64,000 nt of DNA from Mesorhizobium sp. Root102 (GTDB lineage Bacteria; Pseudomonadota; Alphaproteobacteria; Rhizobiales; Rhizobiaceae), in assembly GCF_001425625.1 (NCBI RefSeq), contig NZ_LMCP01000001.1, forward strand, positions 125,430 through 189,429, read 5' to 3'. The translations under genes were made by a program, and so were the position numbers. Of the stretch, positions 43,793 to 52,760 are shown piece by piece; within the stretch, counting starts at the first letter, position 1; each line of letters starts with the position of its first letter. A model generated the notes under the pieces. That model was not told the origin of the DNA. It saw nothing but the letters and a program-made list of their open reading frames with translations, and did no database searches.

Positions 43793-44793
43793 TGTCGGAC
43801 CTTCTCGTTCCCTCCCTCGACCATCTCAAGCAGGCCTATGCCGTGACATCACGGGCGACGCAGATCACGCCGCTGCTGGAATCGACGGCACTGGCCAGGG
43901 AGACGGGGGCGGCCCGCGTCTTCATCAAGCCGGAATCGCTGCAATGGGCCGGCTCGTTCAAGGTGCGCGGCGCTTATTGGCGGCTGAAGCAGCTTTCGGC
44001 TGACGAGGCGAGGAAAGGCGTCGTCGCCTATTCCTCCGGCAATTTCGCGCAAGGGCTGGCGGCCGCCGGCCAGGCGCTCGGCATTCCCGTCACCATCGTC
44101 ATGCCGATCGATGCACCGGCCGCCAAGCGCGACGCCACCGCGGGCTATGGCGCCCGTGTCGTGCTGACCGACCATGGCGAGCGCGCGCGGGAGGAAGTCG
44201 CGGCCGCCAAGGCCCGCGAGATCGCCGAGACAGAGGGGCTGGCGCTGCTGCATCCATTCGACGATCCGGAGATCATTGCCGGCCAGGCGGGCGCCGGCCT
44301 CGAAGCGCTCGACCAGCTTGCCGCCAAGAACGCCAGTGCCGACCTCTTGTTCTGTTCGGTCGGCGGCGGCGGACTGATCGGCGGCGTTTCGCTCGCCTTC
44401 CACTATCTGTCGCCCGCCACCGAGATCATCGGCGTCGAGCCGGAGGGATTCAATGGCATGGGTTCGTCACTGGCACACGGCAGCATCGAGACGATGCCGA
44501 TCGGGCCGAAGTCGATCTGCGACGGGCTGATGTCGCGCCGCCCGGGCGATGCTCCATTTGCCGCAGTGAAGTCGGCAGGTGTCCGCGGCATCACCGTCGA
44601 TGATCAGTCGGTGCGTAGCGCCATGCGGATCGCCTTCGAGCGCATGAAGCTGGTGCTCGAACCGTCGGGCGCCGCCTCGCTCGCGGCACTGCTCGGCGAC
44701 AAGGTGGATGTGAAGGACAAGACCGTCCTGGTTGTGGCTACCGGCGGGAATGTCTCGCTCGCCGATTTCATGGCGCATATGAACCATGCTTGA
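43789..44793 (+). CDS. Threonine/serine dehydratase-like PLP enzyme inside the bet operon
   Basis: 334 aa from ATG 43789 (ATGA overlap with betC; ATG 43792 also possible). Fold-type II PLP enzyme: PLP Lys in [40 protein letters not shown] and the phosphate-binding loop [16 protein letters not shown]. There is no C-terminal ACT domain, so it is a catabolic-type serine/threonine dehydratase or a racemase. Its place between betC and betA suggests a step late in betaine degradation, for example serine to pyruvate (inference). It overlaps betA by 8 bp. Confidence 0.82.
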   Translation: MMSDLLVPSLDHLKQAYAVTSRATQITPLLESTALARETGAARVFIKPESLQWAGSFKVRGAYWRLKQLSADEARKGVVAYSSGNFAQGLAAAGQALGIPVTIVMPIDAPAAKRDATAGYGARVVLTDHGERAREEVAAAKAREIAETEGLALLHPFDDPEIIAGQAGAGLEALDQLAAKNASADLLFCSVGGGGLIGGVSLAFHYLSPATEIIGVEPEGFNGMGSSLAHGSIETMPIGPKSICDGLMSRRPGDAPFAAVKSAGVRGITVDDQSVRSAMRIAFERMKLVLEPSGAASLAALLGDKVDVKDKTVLVVATGGNVSLADFMAHMNHA

Positions 44794-46438
44794 AGCGGAT
44801 TTCGTCATCATCGGCTCCGGCTCGGCCGGCTCGGCCATGGCCTATCGCCTGTCGGAAGACGGCAACCATTCGGTCATCGTCATCGAATTCGGCGGCAGCG
44901 ATATCGGGCCGCTGATCCAGATGCCGTCGGCGCTGTCGATCCCGCTCAACATGAGCCTTTACGACTGGGGCTTTGCCAGCGAGCCGGAGCCGCATCTCGG
45001 CGGCCGCGTGCTGGCGACACCGCGCGGCAAGGTGATCGGCGGCTCGTCCTCGATCAACGGCATGGTCTATGTGCGCGGCCACGCCCGCGACTTCGACCAT
45101 TGGGCCGAAGACGGTGCGGTGGGCTGGGGCTTTGCCGACGTGCTCCCCTATTTCAAGCGCATGGAAGACTCGGACGGCGGCGAGGATGGCTGGCGGGGCA
45201 AAAGTGGTCCGCTGCATGTGCAGCGCGGCTCACGGCGCAATCCGCTCTATGGCGCCTTCGTCGAGGCCGGCCGCCAGGCCGGGTTCGAACTGACCGACGA
45301 CTACAACGGTTCCAAGCAGGAAGGGTTTGGGCCGATGGAGCAGACCATAAGCGGCGGCCGCCGCTGGTCGGCGGCATCAGCCTATCTGAAGCCGGCGCTG
45401 AAGCGCAAAAACGTGAGTCTGGTCAAGGGCTTTGCGCGGCGGGTGATCATCGAGAATCAACGCGCCATCGGTGTCGAGATCGAAGCTCACAAACAGATTC
45501 AGGTCGTTAAGGCGCGACGTGAGGTGATCGTCGCCGCATCGTCGATCAATTCGCCCAAGATCCTGATGCTGTCCGGCATCGGCCCGGCCGAGCATTTGCG
45601 CGAAAACGGCATTGCCGTGGTGGCCGACCGGCCCGGCGTCGGCCGCAATTTGCAGGACCATATGGAGCTCTACATCCAGCAGGAATCATTACTGCCGATC
45701 ACGCTCAATTCCGTGCTGAACCCGTTCTCGAAAGCACTCATCGGCGCGCAGTGGCTGTTCTTCAAGACCGGCCTCGGCGCCACCAACCATTTCGAAGCGG
45801 CGGCCTTCGTGCGCTCGCGTGCCGGCGTCGACTACCCCGATATCCAGTACCATTTCATCCCTGCGGCTGTCCGCTATGACGGTAAGGCGGCGGCCAAGTC
45901 GCACGGCTTCCAGGCCCATGTCGGACCGATGCGCTCGAAGTCGCGCGGCTCGGTGACGCTGCGCTCGCCGAACCCGAAATCGCAGCCTGTGATCCGCTTC
46001 AATTACATGTCGCATCCAGACGACTGGGCGGAGTTTCGCCACTGCATCCGGCTGACGCGCGAGATCTTCGGCCAGTCAGCGTTCGACCCCTATCGGGGCA
46101 AGGAAATCTCGCCGGGCAGCCAGGTGCAGACGGACGACGATCTCGACGTCTTCATTCGCGACCACGCCGAGAGCGCCTACCATCCTTGCGGTACCTGCAA
46201 GATGGGCCGCGCCGACGACATGATGAGCGTCGTCGATCCCGAGTGCCGGGTCATCGGCGTCGAAGGCTTGCGGGTGGCCGATTCCTCGATCTTCCCGCGC
46301 GTCACCAACGGCAATCTCAACGCGCCATCGATCATGACCGGCGAGAAGGCATCCGACCACATCCTTGGCCGCACGCCGCTGGCGCCTTCCAACCAGGAAC
46401 CATGGATCAATCCGCGCTGGCAGGTGTCGGACAGATAG
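44786..46438 (+). CDS. betA: Choline dehydrogenase BetA (GMC oxidoreductase)
   Basis: 550 aa. FAD-binding GxGxxG in [23 protein letters not shown] signatures [20 protein letters not shown] and [20 protein letters not shown], and the catalytic His region [13 protein letters not shown] and [20 protein letters not shown]. Oxidises choline to betaine aldehyde, membrane-associated. Co-transcribed with the upstream PLP enzyme and the downstream aldehyde dehydrogenase. Confidence 0.93.
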   Translation: MLEADFVIIGSGSAGSAMAYRLSEDGNHSVIVIEFGGSDIGPLIQMPSALSIPLNMSLYDWGFASEPEPHLGGRVLATPRGKVIGGSSSINGMVYVRGHARDFDHWAEDGAVGWGFADVLPYFKRMEDSDGGEDGWRGKSGPLHVQRGSRRNPLYGAFVEAGRQAGFELTDDYNGSKQEGFGPMEQTISGGRRWSAASAYLKPALKRKNVSLVKGFARRVIIENQRAIGVEIEAHKQIQVVKARREVIVAASSINSPKILMLSGIGPAEHLRENGIAVVADRPGVGRNLQDHMELYIQQESLLPITLNSVLNPFSKALIGAQWLFFKTGLGATNHFEAAAFVRSRAGVDYPDIQYHFIPAAVRYDGKAAAKSHGFQAHVGPMRSKSRGSVTLRSPNPKSQPVIRFNYMSHPDDWAEFRHCIRLTREIFGQSAFDPYRGKEISPGSQVQTDDDLDVFIRDHAESAYHPCGTCKMGRADDMMSVVDPECRVIGVEGLRVADSSIFPRVTNGNLNAPSIMTGEKASDHILGRTPLAPSNQEPWINPRWQVSDR

Positions 46439-46489
46439 AGCATGATCCGGCGAACGTTGCGCCAAAGCCAAGACGATTTGGAGACTCCC

Positions 46490-47953
46490 ATGCGCGCCCA
46501 GCCCACGGCATCGCACTATGTCAATGGACGCTACATCGAGGACGAAGGCGGCGCGCCCCTGCCGGTCATCTACCCGGCAACCGGTGAGACCATTGCCCTG
46601 CTGCGTTCGGCGACGCCGAACGTGCTGGAACTAGCCGTCGAGGCAGCACGCGCTGCGCAACCCGCCTGGGCGCGGCTGAAGCCGGTCGAGCGCGGGCGCA
46701 TCCTGCGCCGTGCCGCCGACATATTGCGCGCCCGCAACGCCGACCTCGCCCGCATCGAGACGCTCGACACCGGCAAGGCGATCCAGGAAACGTTGGTCGC
46801 GGACGCCCCTTCGGCGGCGGACTGCCTCGAATATTTCGGCGGTGCGGTCGCCGCTTACAATGGCGAATCGGTCGATCTCGGCGGGCCCTTCGCCTACACA
46901 AGGCGCGAAGCGCTCGGTGTCTGTGTCGGCATCGGTGCCTGGAACTACCCGATCCAGATCGCCGGCTGGAAATCGGCGCCTGCGCTCGCCATGGGCAATG
47001 CCATGGTGTTCAAGCCTTCGGAAAACACGCCGCTTTCGGCGTTGGCGCTGGCCGAGATCTACAGCGAGGCCGGCCTGCCCGACGGGCTGTTCAATGTGGT
47101 GCAGGGCTATGGCGATGTCGGCGCCGGCCTCGTCGGCCACGATGTCGTCGCCAAGGTCTCGGTGACCGGCTCCGTCCCGACCGGCCGCAAGGTGCTGTCG
47201 CTGGCCGGCTCGAAGATGAAGCACGCGACGATGGAGCTTGGCGGCAAGTCGCCGCTGATCATCTTCGACGACGCCGACATCGATAACGCTATCGGCGGCG
47301 CCATGCTCGGCAATTTCTATTCGACCGGACAGATCTGCTCCAACGGCACGCGGGTCTTCGTGCAGAGCGGTATTCACGACCGCTTCGTCGAACGCCTGGT
47401 CGAGCGGACCAAGAAAATCCGCATCGGCGACCCGCTCGATCCCGAAACCCAGATGGGCCCGCTGGTCTCCAAGGCGCAGCACGACAAGGTGGTCGGCTAT
47501 ATCGAAATCGGCAAGCACGACGGCGCCGTTCTCGCCTGCGGCGGCAACGTGCCTTCACTGCAGGGTTTTCAGGGCGGCTTCTTCGTCGAGCCGACGGTGT
47601 TCACCGGCGTTACCGACACGATGCGCATTGCGCGTGAGGAGATTTTCGGGCCGGTGATGAGCGTGCTGAAATTCGACGGCGAGGACGAGGTGATCGACCG
47701 CGCCAACGACACCGAATTCGGTCTCGCCGCCGGCGTCTTCACGCGCGACCTGCCGCGCGCCCACCGCGTCATCGCCGAGCTGCAGGCTGGCACCTGCTGG
47801 ATCAACGCCTACAATCTGACGCCGGTGGAGATCCCGTTCGGCGGCTTCAAGCAGTCAGGCATCGGACGCGAGAATTCACTGGCGGCACTGGCGCTGTATT
47901 CGCAGCTGAAGTCGATCTACGTCGAGACTGGGAACGTGGCGAGCCCGTATTGA
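46490..47953 (+). CDS. betB: Betaine aldehyde dehydrogenase BetB
   Basis: 487 aa from ATG 46490. ALDH motifs: NAD-binding [20 protein letters not shown], catalytic Glu in [16 protein letters not shown] and catalytic Cys in [14 protein letters not shown]. The C-terminal [20 protein letters not shown] is characteristic of BetB. It converts betaine aldehyde to glycine betaine, the last gene of the operon, 51 bp after betA. Glycine betaine serves as osmoprotectant and carbon/nitrogen source. Confidence 0.93.
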   Translation: MRAQPTASHYVNGRYIEDEGGAPLPVIYPATGETIALLRSATPNVLELAVEAARAAQPAWARLKPVERGRILRRAADILRARNADLARIETLDTGKAIQETLVADAPSAADCLEYFGGAVAAYNGESVDLGGPFAYTRREALGVCVGIGAWNYPIQIAGWKSAPALAMGNAMVFKPSENTPLSALALAEIYSEAGLPDGLFNVVQGYGDVGAGLVGHDVVAKVSVTGSVPTGRKVLSLAGSKMKHATMELGGKSPLIIFDDADIDNAIGGAMLGNFYSTGQICSNGTRVFVQSGIHDRFVERLVERTKKIRIGDPLDPETQMGPLVSKAQHDKVVGYIEIGKHDGAVLACGGNVPSLQGFQGGFFVEPTVFTGVTDTMRIAREEIFGPVMSVLKFDGEDEVIDRANDTEFGLAAGVFTRDLPRAHRVIAELQAGTCWINAYNLTPVEIPFGGFKQSGIGRENSLAALALYSQLKSIYVETGNVASPY

Positions 47954-47959
47954 CGTGAT

Positions 47960-48568
47960 TCAGCCTTCGACTTTTTTAGCAAGGGCGATGATGACCTTCT
48001 CAATGATTCCCTCGTCCTCCAAGTCTGAAAGCAATACGATTATCCTTGACCTGAGCCCGCTTTTCATCGCGCCACCAATCCGAAACAATCCACTTCTAAC
48101 ATACACCGGTTGCGCAAGTTTCAGGTGAACGACAACAGTATCCCTGACGGATTGAAACCTTATGTGCTGGACGTTGCTCCATGGCATCGGCTCTTCTAAC
48201 TGACGCCTATCCCACAACGTTTCTCTGGTAAGAATTAGCAACGGGCGCGAACTCGCCGCGTCGAGTATCATCCTTACCAGCATTCCCGCAAAGAGAACGC
48301 TGACAAAAAAGCATCCGACCACTCCAGCCACCCATGCCATGCGGTCGAGTGAATTTCCGGGCTCCCAATTTTGGACTGCAACCGAATAGAACTTTATCGA
48401 AGAACACAGTGCCCAAATGGCAGCGATTCCGAAGATCGGATAGTACCAACGAAAACGGCCATGGGCCTCTAATGGAAGGCCTATCCTTTGTGGCGGAATG
48501 TCCTGCGTCTTCCGGAAAGTTGTATCACCCGGAACGTCCACAAATTCCCTGGCGGCCGTCTGTCCCAA
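47960..48568 (-). CDS. Unrecognised membrane protein downstream of the manC fusion gene
   Basis: 202 aa from the minus-strand TTG at 48568, placed because it lies 4 bp after the manC-fusion stop behind a GAGG sequence; GTG codons about 13 and 15 residues in are alternatives. Two membrane segments are visible: PIFGIAAIWALCSSIKFYSV and WVAGVVGCFFVSVLFAGMLV, followed by a soluble C-terminal half (PMPWSNVQHIRFQSVRDTVV). The DNA is visibly less GC-rich than its neighbours, which hints at acquisition. No family recognised. Confidence 0.6.
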   Translation of the reverse strand: MGQTAAREFVDVPGDTTFRKTQDIPPQRIGLPLEAHGRFRWYYPIFGIAAIWALCSSIKFYSVAVQNWEPGNSLDRMAWVAGVVGCFFVSVLFAGMLVRMILDAASSRPLLILTRETLWDRRQLEEPMPWSNVQHIRFQSVRDTVVVHLKLAQPVYVRSGLFRIGGAMKSGLRSRIIVLLSDLEDEGIIEKVIIALAKKVEG

Positions 48569-48572
48569 CGCC

Positions 48573-50810
48573 TCACCCCTTCTCCGCCGTCCCGTCAAGA
48601 TACTGCGTAAGTGCGCAGACCAGATGATAGAAGATGCTGGCCGGAACATCCGCCGCAAGCGAGCGGCCGCGCTCGTCGATGCGGTCGATCCACAGGCCGA
48701 GCGGGGCCGGGTCGATGTGCCAGCGAAACAGGCGGCCGACACGCGCCTCGATCTCGGGTTTCAGGTCGGGACCGCCCGAGCCATCCAGTGCGATCGCCGC
48801 CTTGATCGCTTCGGCCTGCGGCCAGCTGCGCGAGACAAGGTCGAGCGGCAGGCCCTGTCTTGAGACAGCGCCGTAAGCAAGGCCGGTGGCGCGGTTGAGG
48901 CCGTTGGCGATGGCCGAGGCATAGAGCTTGCGGGCAAAATTGCTCAACTCGCTCTGGCCGCTGCGGGCGGCGAAATCGGTGAGCAGCGAGGCCCATTCGA
49001 AATGGTGGCCGGGCTCGGTCCATGTGCCCTTCTCGCCGGCAGCCGGTTTCCAGCCAGCGTCGAAATATTCGCCCAGCGTCCAGCTCTCGGCGTCGAAGAA
49101 ATGGCTGCGAAAGAGATCGATGATGCGGGCGGCGCGTCGCAGATAGGTGCGGTCGCCTGTCGCCTCGTACCAGGCGAGGAAAGCCTCGAGCAAATGCATA
49201 TGCGGGTTGGAGCGGCGCTCGCCCTCCCCGTCCGATGTCTCGAGGAAGCCGGTCATGCGGCTGTCTTCGAGATGGGCATCGAGAAAGGCGAAGGTTTCCT
49301 CGCCGAGCCGCAAGGCGTCGGGATTGCCCGACATATGCGCATGCGCCAGTGCCAGCAGCACGCAGGAATGATCGTAGGCATCCTCGGTGGCGTCGGCGAC
49401 CGAACCGTCGACATTCAGCGTGCGAACCCAGCCGCCTTTGTCGGTGCGGCCCTTCCCTTCCATGAAGTCGATGCCGTGGCTGATCAGCCGGTCGGCCGGA
49501 CCGTCCCAGCCGCGCTCCTTGGCGACTGCAAAAGCATAGACCTGCCTTGCCGTGGTGCGCATGCGCTTGGGCTTCATCAGCGGCGAGGCGTCCAGGCCGA
49601 GCGCCTCATGAAAACCGCCATGGCGTTCGTCGACGCCTGATGTCGACCACAGCGGCAAGGTCTCCTGAAATAGCCAGTGGTGCACGCGCCGCCGCCAGGC
49701 GCCGCTCTCGATGACGCGGTCTTGCGCCGGCGTGAACCTGGTTTCCAGCCGGCCCGATTTTTCGAGCTGCTCGACGATCTTCTTGACGTGCTGGCTGTGG
49801 CTGACCGGGGCGACGAAGGTGGCGTCCGATGTCGAGACGATGGCGACGTCCTTCATGCCGATCGCCGACAGCAGGCGGCTGTCACTGCGGATGTAGGAAT
49901 TCTCGCAATCGATGGCGACGACATCGCCGATGATGACATTGCCCTGGTTGTCGGCGGGGCCGACATCAAGCAGCGACTGCCACGAGCCGAGATCGTTCCA
50001 GCGGAAGCCGGCCGGCACCATGGCGATGTCTCTTGCCCGCTCCATGATGGCATAGTCGATCGAGTTCGACGGAATGGCGGCGTAGAGCTCAAGCGGCATG
50101 TAGAGGCCGGAGAGATCCGATGTCGCGGCCTTGTAGGCTGCTTCGGTGGCCCGCCAGATGTCCGGCTGGAACGCCATGAAGGCGTCACACATGGCGCCGG
50201 CGCGAAACAGGAAGATACCGGTGTTCCAGTAGAAAGTTCCGGCCTTGAGATAGCTTTGCGCCGTCGCAAGGTCCGGCTTCTCGACGAAGCGCGACACGTC
50301 GAAGGTGCCGCCGCCTTCGGCTGCGACCTCGATATAGCCGTATCCGGTCTCGGGCTGTGTCGGCTTGATGCCGAACACCACCAGCCGGCCGGCGCGCGCT
50401 GCCCCGGTGCCAGCTTCGACGCTCTGCCAGAATTGGCGCGGGGTCGATATCTCATGGTCCGACGGCACCACCAGCACCAGGCTGTCGCCGAACTCGGACA
50501 GTGTGCGCAGCACCGCCAGCGCGACGGCGGCGGCTGTGTTGCGCCCGGTCGGCTCGAACAGCGGACCGCCGCCGGCGAGATCGAGGCCGGCAAGATCGGT
50601 GTGGACGCGATCGGCGTGGCGCTCCGCGGCGATCAGGAAGATCGGCGTTTCGCCTTGCGGCCGGGCGGTCAGCCGGCGCAAGGTCTTGGCCAGCATCGAG
50701 CCGTCGCCCGACAGATCGTGGAACTGCTTGGGATTGTCCTCGCGCGACAGCGGCCACAACCGCGAGCCGACGCCGCCGCTCATGACAAAACTGACAATCC
50801 GCTCGGTCAT
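48573..50810 (-). CDS. Fusion of mannose-1-phosphate guanylyltransferase with AGE-family sugar isomerase
   Basis: 745 aa from the minus-strand ATG at 50810. Residues about 1-350 are a ManC-type nucleotidyltransferase (FVMSGGVGSRLWPLSREDNP, GYGYIEVA, FVEKPDLATAQSYL, GFRWNDLGSWQSLL). Residues about 375-735 are an AGE/mannose isomerase (alpha/alpha)6 barrel (RMRTTARQVYAFAVAKERGW, AYDHSCVLLALAHAHMSGNP, NPHMHLLEAFLAWYEATGDR, EPGHHFEWASLL, SRSWPQAEAIKAAIA). The usual ManC partner is a cupin PMI; here the isomerase half is of the AGE class. Together they could supply GDP-mannose from fructose- or mannose-6-phosphate with the phosphomannomutase encoded near 53 kb. Confidence 0.87.
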   Translation of the reverse strand: MTERIVSFVMSGGVGSRLWPLSREDNPKQFHDLSGDGSMLAKTLRRLTARPQGETPIFLIAAERHADRVHTDLAGLDLAGGGPLFEPTGRNTAAAVALAVLRTLSEFGDSLVLVVPSDHEISTPRQFWQSVEAGTGAARAGRLVVFGIKPTQPETGYGYIEVAAEGGGTFDVSRFVEKPDLATAQSYLKAGTFYWNTGIFLFRAGAMCDAFMAFQPDIWRATEAAYKAATSDLSGLYMPLELYAAIPSNSIDYAIMERARDIAMVPAGFRWNDLGSWQSLLDVGPADNQGNVIIGDVVAIDCENSYIRSDSRLLSAIGMKDVAIVSTSDATFVAPVSHSQHVKKIVEQLEKSGRLETRFTPAQDRVIESGAWRRRVHHWLFQETLPLWSTSGVDERHGGFHEALGLDASPLMKPKRMRTTARQVYAFAVAKERGWDGPADRLISHGIDFMEGKGRTDKGGWVRTLNVDGSVADATEDAYDHSCVLLALAHAHMSGNPDALRLGEETFAFLDAHLEDSRMTGFLETSDGEGERRSNPHMHLLEAFLAWYEATGDRTYLRRAARIIDLFRSHFFDAESWTLGEYFDAGWKPAAGEKGTWTEPGHHFEWASLLTDFAARSGQSELSNFARKLYASAIANGLNRATGLAYGAVSRQGLPLDLVSRSWPQAEAIKAAIALDGSGGPDLKPEIEARVGRLFRWHIDPAPLGLWIDRIDERGRSLAADVPASIFYHLVCALTQYLDGTAEKG

Positions 50811-50861
50811 TAAGGTCTCACGTTCAGGAGGCAAGTGGTGCCGGTTGCTATCACACCTAGC

Positions 50862-50881
50862 CTTTAAGCGGTGTTTATCCC
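50862..50881 (-). promoter_or_regulatory. Shared upstream motif of the mannose genes, copy 1
   Basis: On the minus strand GGGATAAAC-ACC-GCTTAAAG ends 51 bp upstream of the manC-fusion start and overlaps the end of the LysR gene. A copy with a different central triplet occurs upstream of the phosphomannomutase gene. Two conserved blocks at fixed spacing suggest a common promoter or regulator site. Confidence 0.5.
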
Positions 50882-51763
50882 ATTGGGAATGCGCTCGGAT
50901 GCAAGCTCGATGAACGCCTTGACCAAAGGAGAAAGATGCCGGCTGCTCGGATAGAGAACGTGCAGGCCGCCGGCCGGTGTCGCGTAGGTCCTGAGAACGC
51001 GCTGCAGTCGTCCGTCATTGATCAACCCTTCTGCGATCGCCTGGGGCAATTGGGCAATGCCGAAGCCTGCGAGCGCGGCCGCGACGACCGCCTGCATTTC
51101 ATTGGCGGCGAAGCGCCCGGCCACCACGACCGTTTCCTGGCCGCTTGGCCCATCCAGCACCCAATGAGCGCCTGAGACCGAAGGGCCGGCGATGACGCAT
51201 TGATGGTGCGCAAGGTCCGCCGGGCTCTCGGGCATGCCGTGCCGCGCGAGATAGTCCGGGCTGGCGCAGAGCAGCCTGTGCGTGGAGCCGAGTTTGCGGG
51301 CGATCAGCGTCGAATCCTGAAGGATCCCGGTGCGGAAAGCGAGGTCTATACCGTCCTCGACCAGATTGAGCCTGTCGTCGGTGAGGCGCAGCTCGACGTT
51401 GGTTTTCGGATACATTGCCAGGAAGTCGACCACGGCGCGGATGAGGAAATGGCCGCCAAAGCCGACCGGGGCCGAAATGCGAATCGTGCCCGACGGCTCC
51501 GCCCTCGCCTGTGCGAGGCGCAGATTTGCCTCCTCGATTGTGCGCAGCCCCCGGCTGCTCTGCTCATAGTAGAGACGCCCGGCATCCGTCAGGTTGAGGC
51601 TGCGTGTCGTGCGCTGCAGCAGGCGCACGCCGACCTCGCGCTCGAGCGCGGCAATGCGGCGGCTGACCGTTGTCTTGGGCATGGCGAGCAGACGCGCGGC
51701 AGCAGTGAAGCTGCCGGCTTCGACGACGCGGGCAAACACGATGATGTCGTTGAGGTCGAGCAT
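50864..51763 (-). CDS. LysR-family transcriptional regulator
   Basis: 299 aa from the minus-strand ATG at 51763 (an upstream start at 51793 is less likely). N-terminal winged helix (LNDIIVFARVVEAGSFTAAA, MPKTTVSRRIAALEREVGVR), then the periplasmic-binding-like co-inducer domain. It is divergent from an NmrA-like oxidoreductase gene, the classical arrangement for a LysR regulator and its target, with an AATTGG-N11-CCAATT site between them. Confidence 0.9.
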   Translation of the reverse strand: MLDLNDIIVFARVVEAGSFTAAARLLAMPKTTVSRRIAALEREVGVRLLQRTTRSLNLTDAGRLYYEQSSRGLRTIEEANLRLAQARAEPSGTIRISAPVGFGGHFLIRAVVDFLAMYPKTNVELRLTDDRLNLVEDGIDLAFRTGILQDSTLIARKLGSTHRLLCASPDYLARHGMPESPADLAHHQCVIAGPSVSGAHWVLDGPSGQETVVVAGRFAANEMQAVVAAALAGFGIAQLPQAIAEGLINDGRLQRVLRTYATPAGGLHVLYPSSRHLSPLVKAFIELASERIPNGINTA

Positions 51764-51772
51764 TGTATCTAA

Positions 51773-51807
51773 AATTGGCACTAAGTTTTCCAATTATAGC
51801 CAATTAT
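51773..51807. promoter_or_regulatory. LysR-type operator between divergent LysR and NmrA-like genes
   Basis: AATTGG (51773-51778), 11 bases, CCAATT (51790-51795) is a T-N11-A LysR-box dyad. A further CCAATTAT repeat at 51800-51807 directly follows, giving the multi-site layout typical of LysR-regulated divergent promoters. Confidence 0.7.
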
Positions 51808-51864
51808 GCATCAATGCGACAGGCCCTAGTTTTGCTCCAGGAGAAACAAGAAGGAGCAGAGATC

Positions 51865-52758
51865 ATGACCGGCAAGCGAAACATCCTGGTAACCGGCGCC
51901 ACCGGCCAACAAGGCGGCGCGGTTGCCCGTGCCCTGTTGTCGAGGGGCCATCACGTAAAGGCGCTGACGCGCAAGCCGGACAGCGAGGCCGCGCGGCAAC
52001 TGGCGTCGGCGGGCGCCGATATCGTGGCCGGCGATCTCGCTGACGCAGCCTCCGTTGTGAGGGCGGCAAAAGACGTCGACACGATGTTCCTGATGGGCAA
52101 CAGCTACGAGGCCGGTCTGCAGGAAGAGACCCGCCAGGGGATCCTTGCAGCCGATGCCGCGAAGGCTGCCGGCGTCGGACACCTGATCTATTCGTCAGTC
52201 GCCGATGCCGACAAGAAAACCGGTATCCCGCATTTCGAGAGCAAATATCTCGTCGAGAAACATGTCGTTGGTCTCGGCATCCCCTATACGATCAGCGCGC
52301 CGGTCGCGTTCATGGAAAATGCCGTCGCGCCATGGTCGATCGACGCGCTCAGCCAAGGCACACATGCCTTCGCCCTGCCTGCCAAACGCGTCCTCCAGCT
52401 TGTCAGCCTGACGGACATCGGCGCCTTCGTTGCTGCCCTGGTCGAGCGGCGAGAACAGGTATTCGGCAAGCGCTTCGACTTCGCCGGGGACGAACTGTCC
52501 GGCGAAGAGCAGGCGAAAATCCTGTCCGAGGCCATCGGCCGTCTGATCCGCTATCAGGAAATCCCGATCGCGGCGGCCCGCCAGCAGAGCGAGGACGCGG
52601 CACTCATGTTCGAGTGGTTCGACCGCGTCGGTTACGATGTCGATATCGCCGCGTTGCGCAAGGAATTCCCGGAGGTCCGCTGGCACGGATTTGCCGACTG
52701 GGCGCGGTCGTTCGACTGGAGCGTCCTGGAGCGGACAGCTTCCACGACCGATCGCTGA
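51865..52758 (+). CDS. NmrA-like NAD(P)-binding oxidoreductase
   Basis: 297 aa from ATG 51865 after AAGGAG. Atypical SDR/NmrA: dinucleotide motif ILVTGATGQQGGAVARALLS, VKALTRKPDSEAARQLASAG, and a conserved GVGHLIYSSVADADKKTGIP block; the classical YxxxK is absent, as in NmrA sensors and quinone-reductase-like members. Divergent from and probably controlled by the LysR protein. Possible redox-sensing or quinone/aldehyde reductase role. Confidence 0.85.
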   Translation: MTGKRNILVTGATGQQGGAVARALLSRGHHVKALTRKPDSEAARQLASAGADIVAGDLADAASVVRAAKDVDTMFLMGNSYEAGLQEETRQGILAADAAKAAGVGHLIYSSVADADKKTGIPHFESKYLVEKHVVGLGIPYTISAPVAFMENAVAPWSIDALSQGTHAFALPAKRVLQLVSLTDIGAFVAALVERREQVFGKRFDFAGDELSGEEQAKILSEAIGRLIRYQEIPIAAARQQSEDAALMFEWFDRVGYDVDIAALRKEFPEVRWHGFADWARSFDWSVLERTASTTDR

Positions 52759-52760
52759 TC

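Noticed and set aside
49677..50813. 378-codon plus-strand frame antisense to the manC fusion
   Set aside because: Shadow of the ManC domain, no motif of its own.
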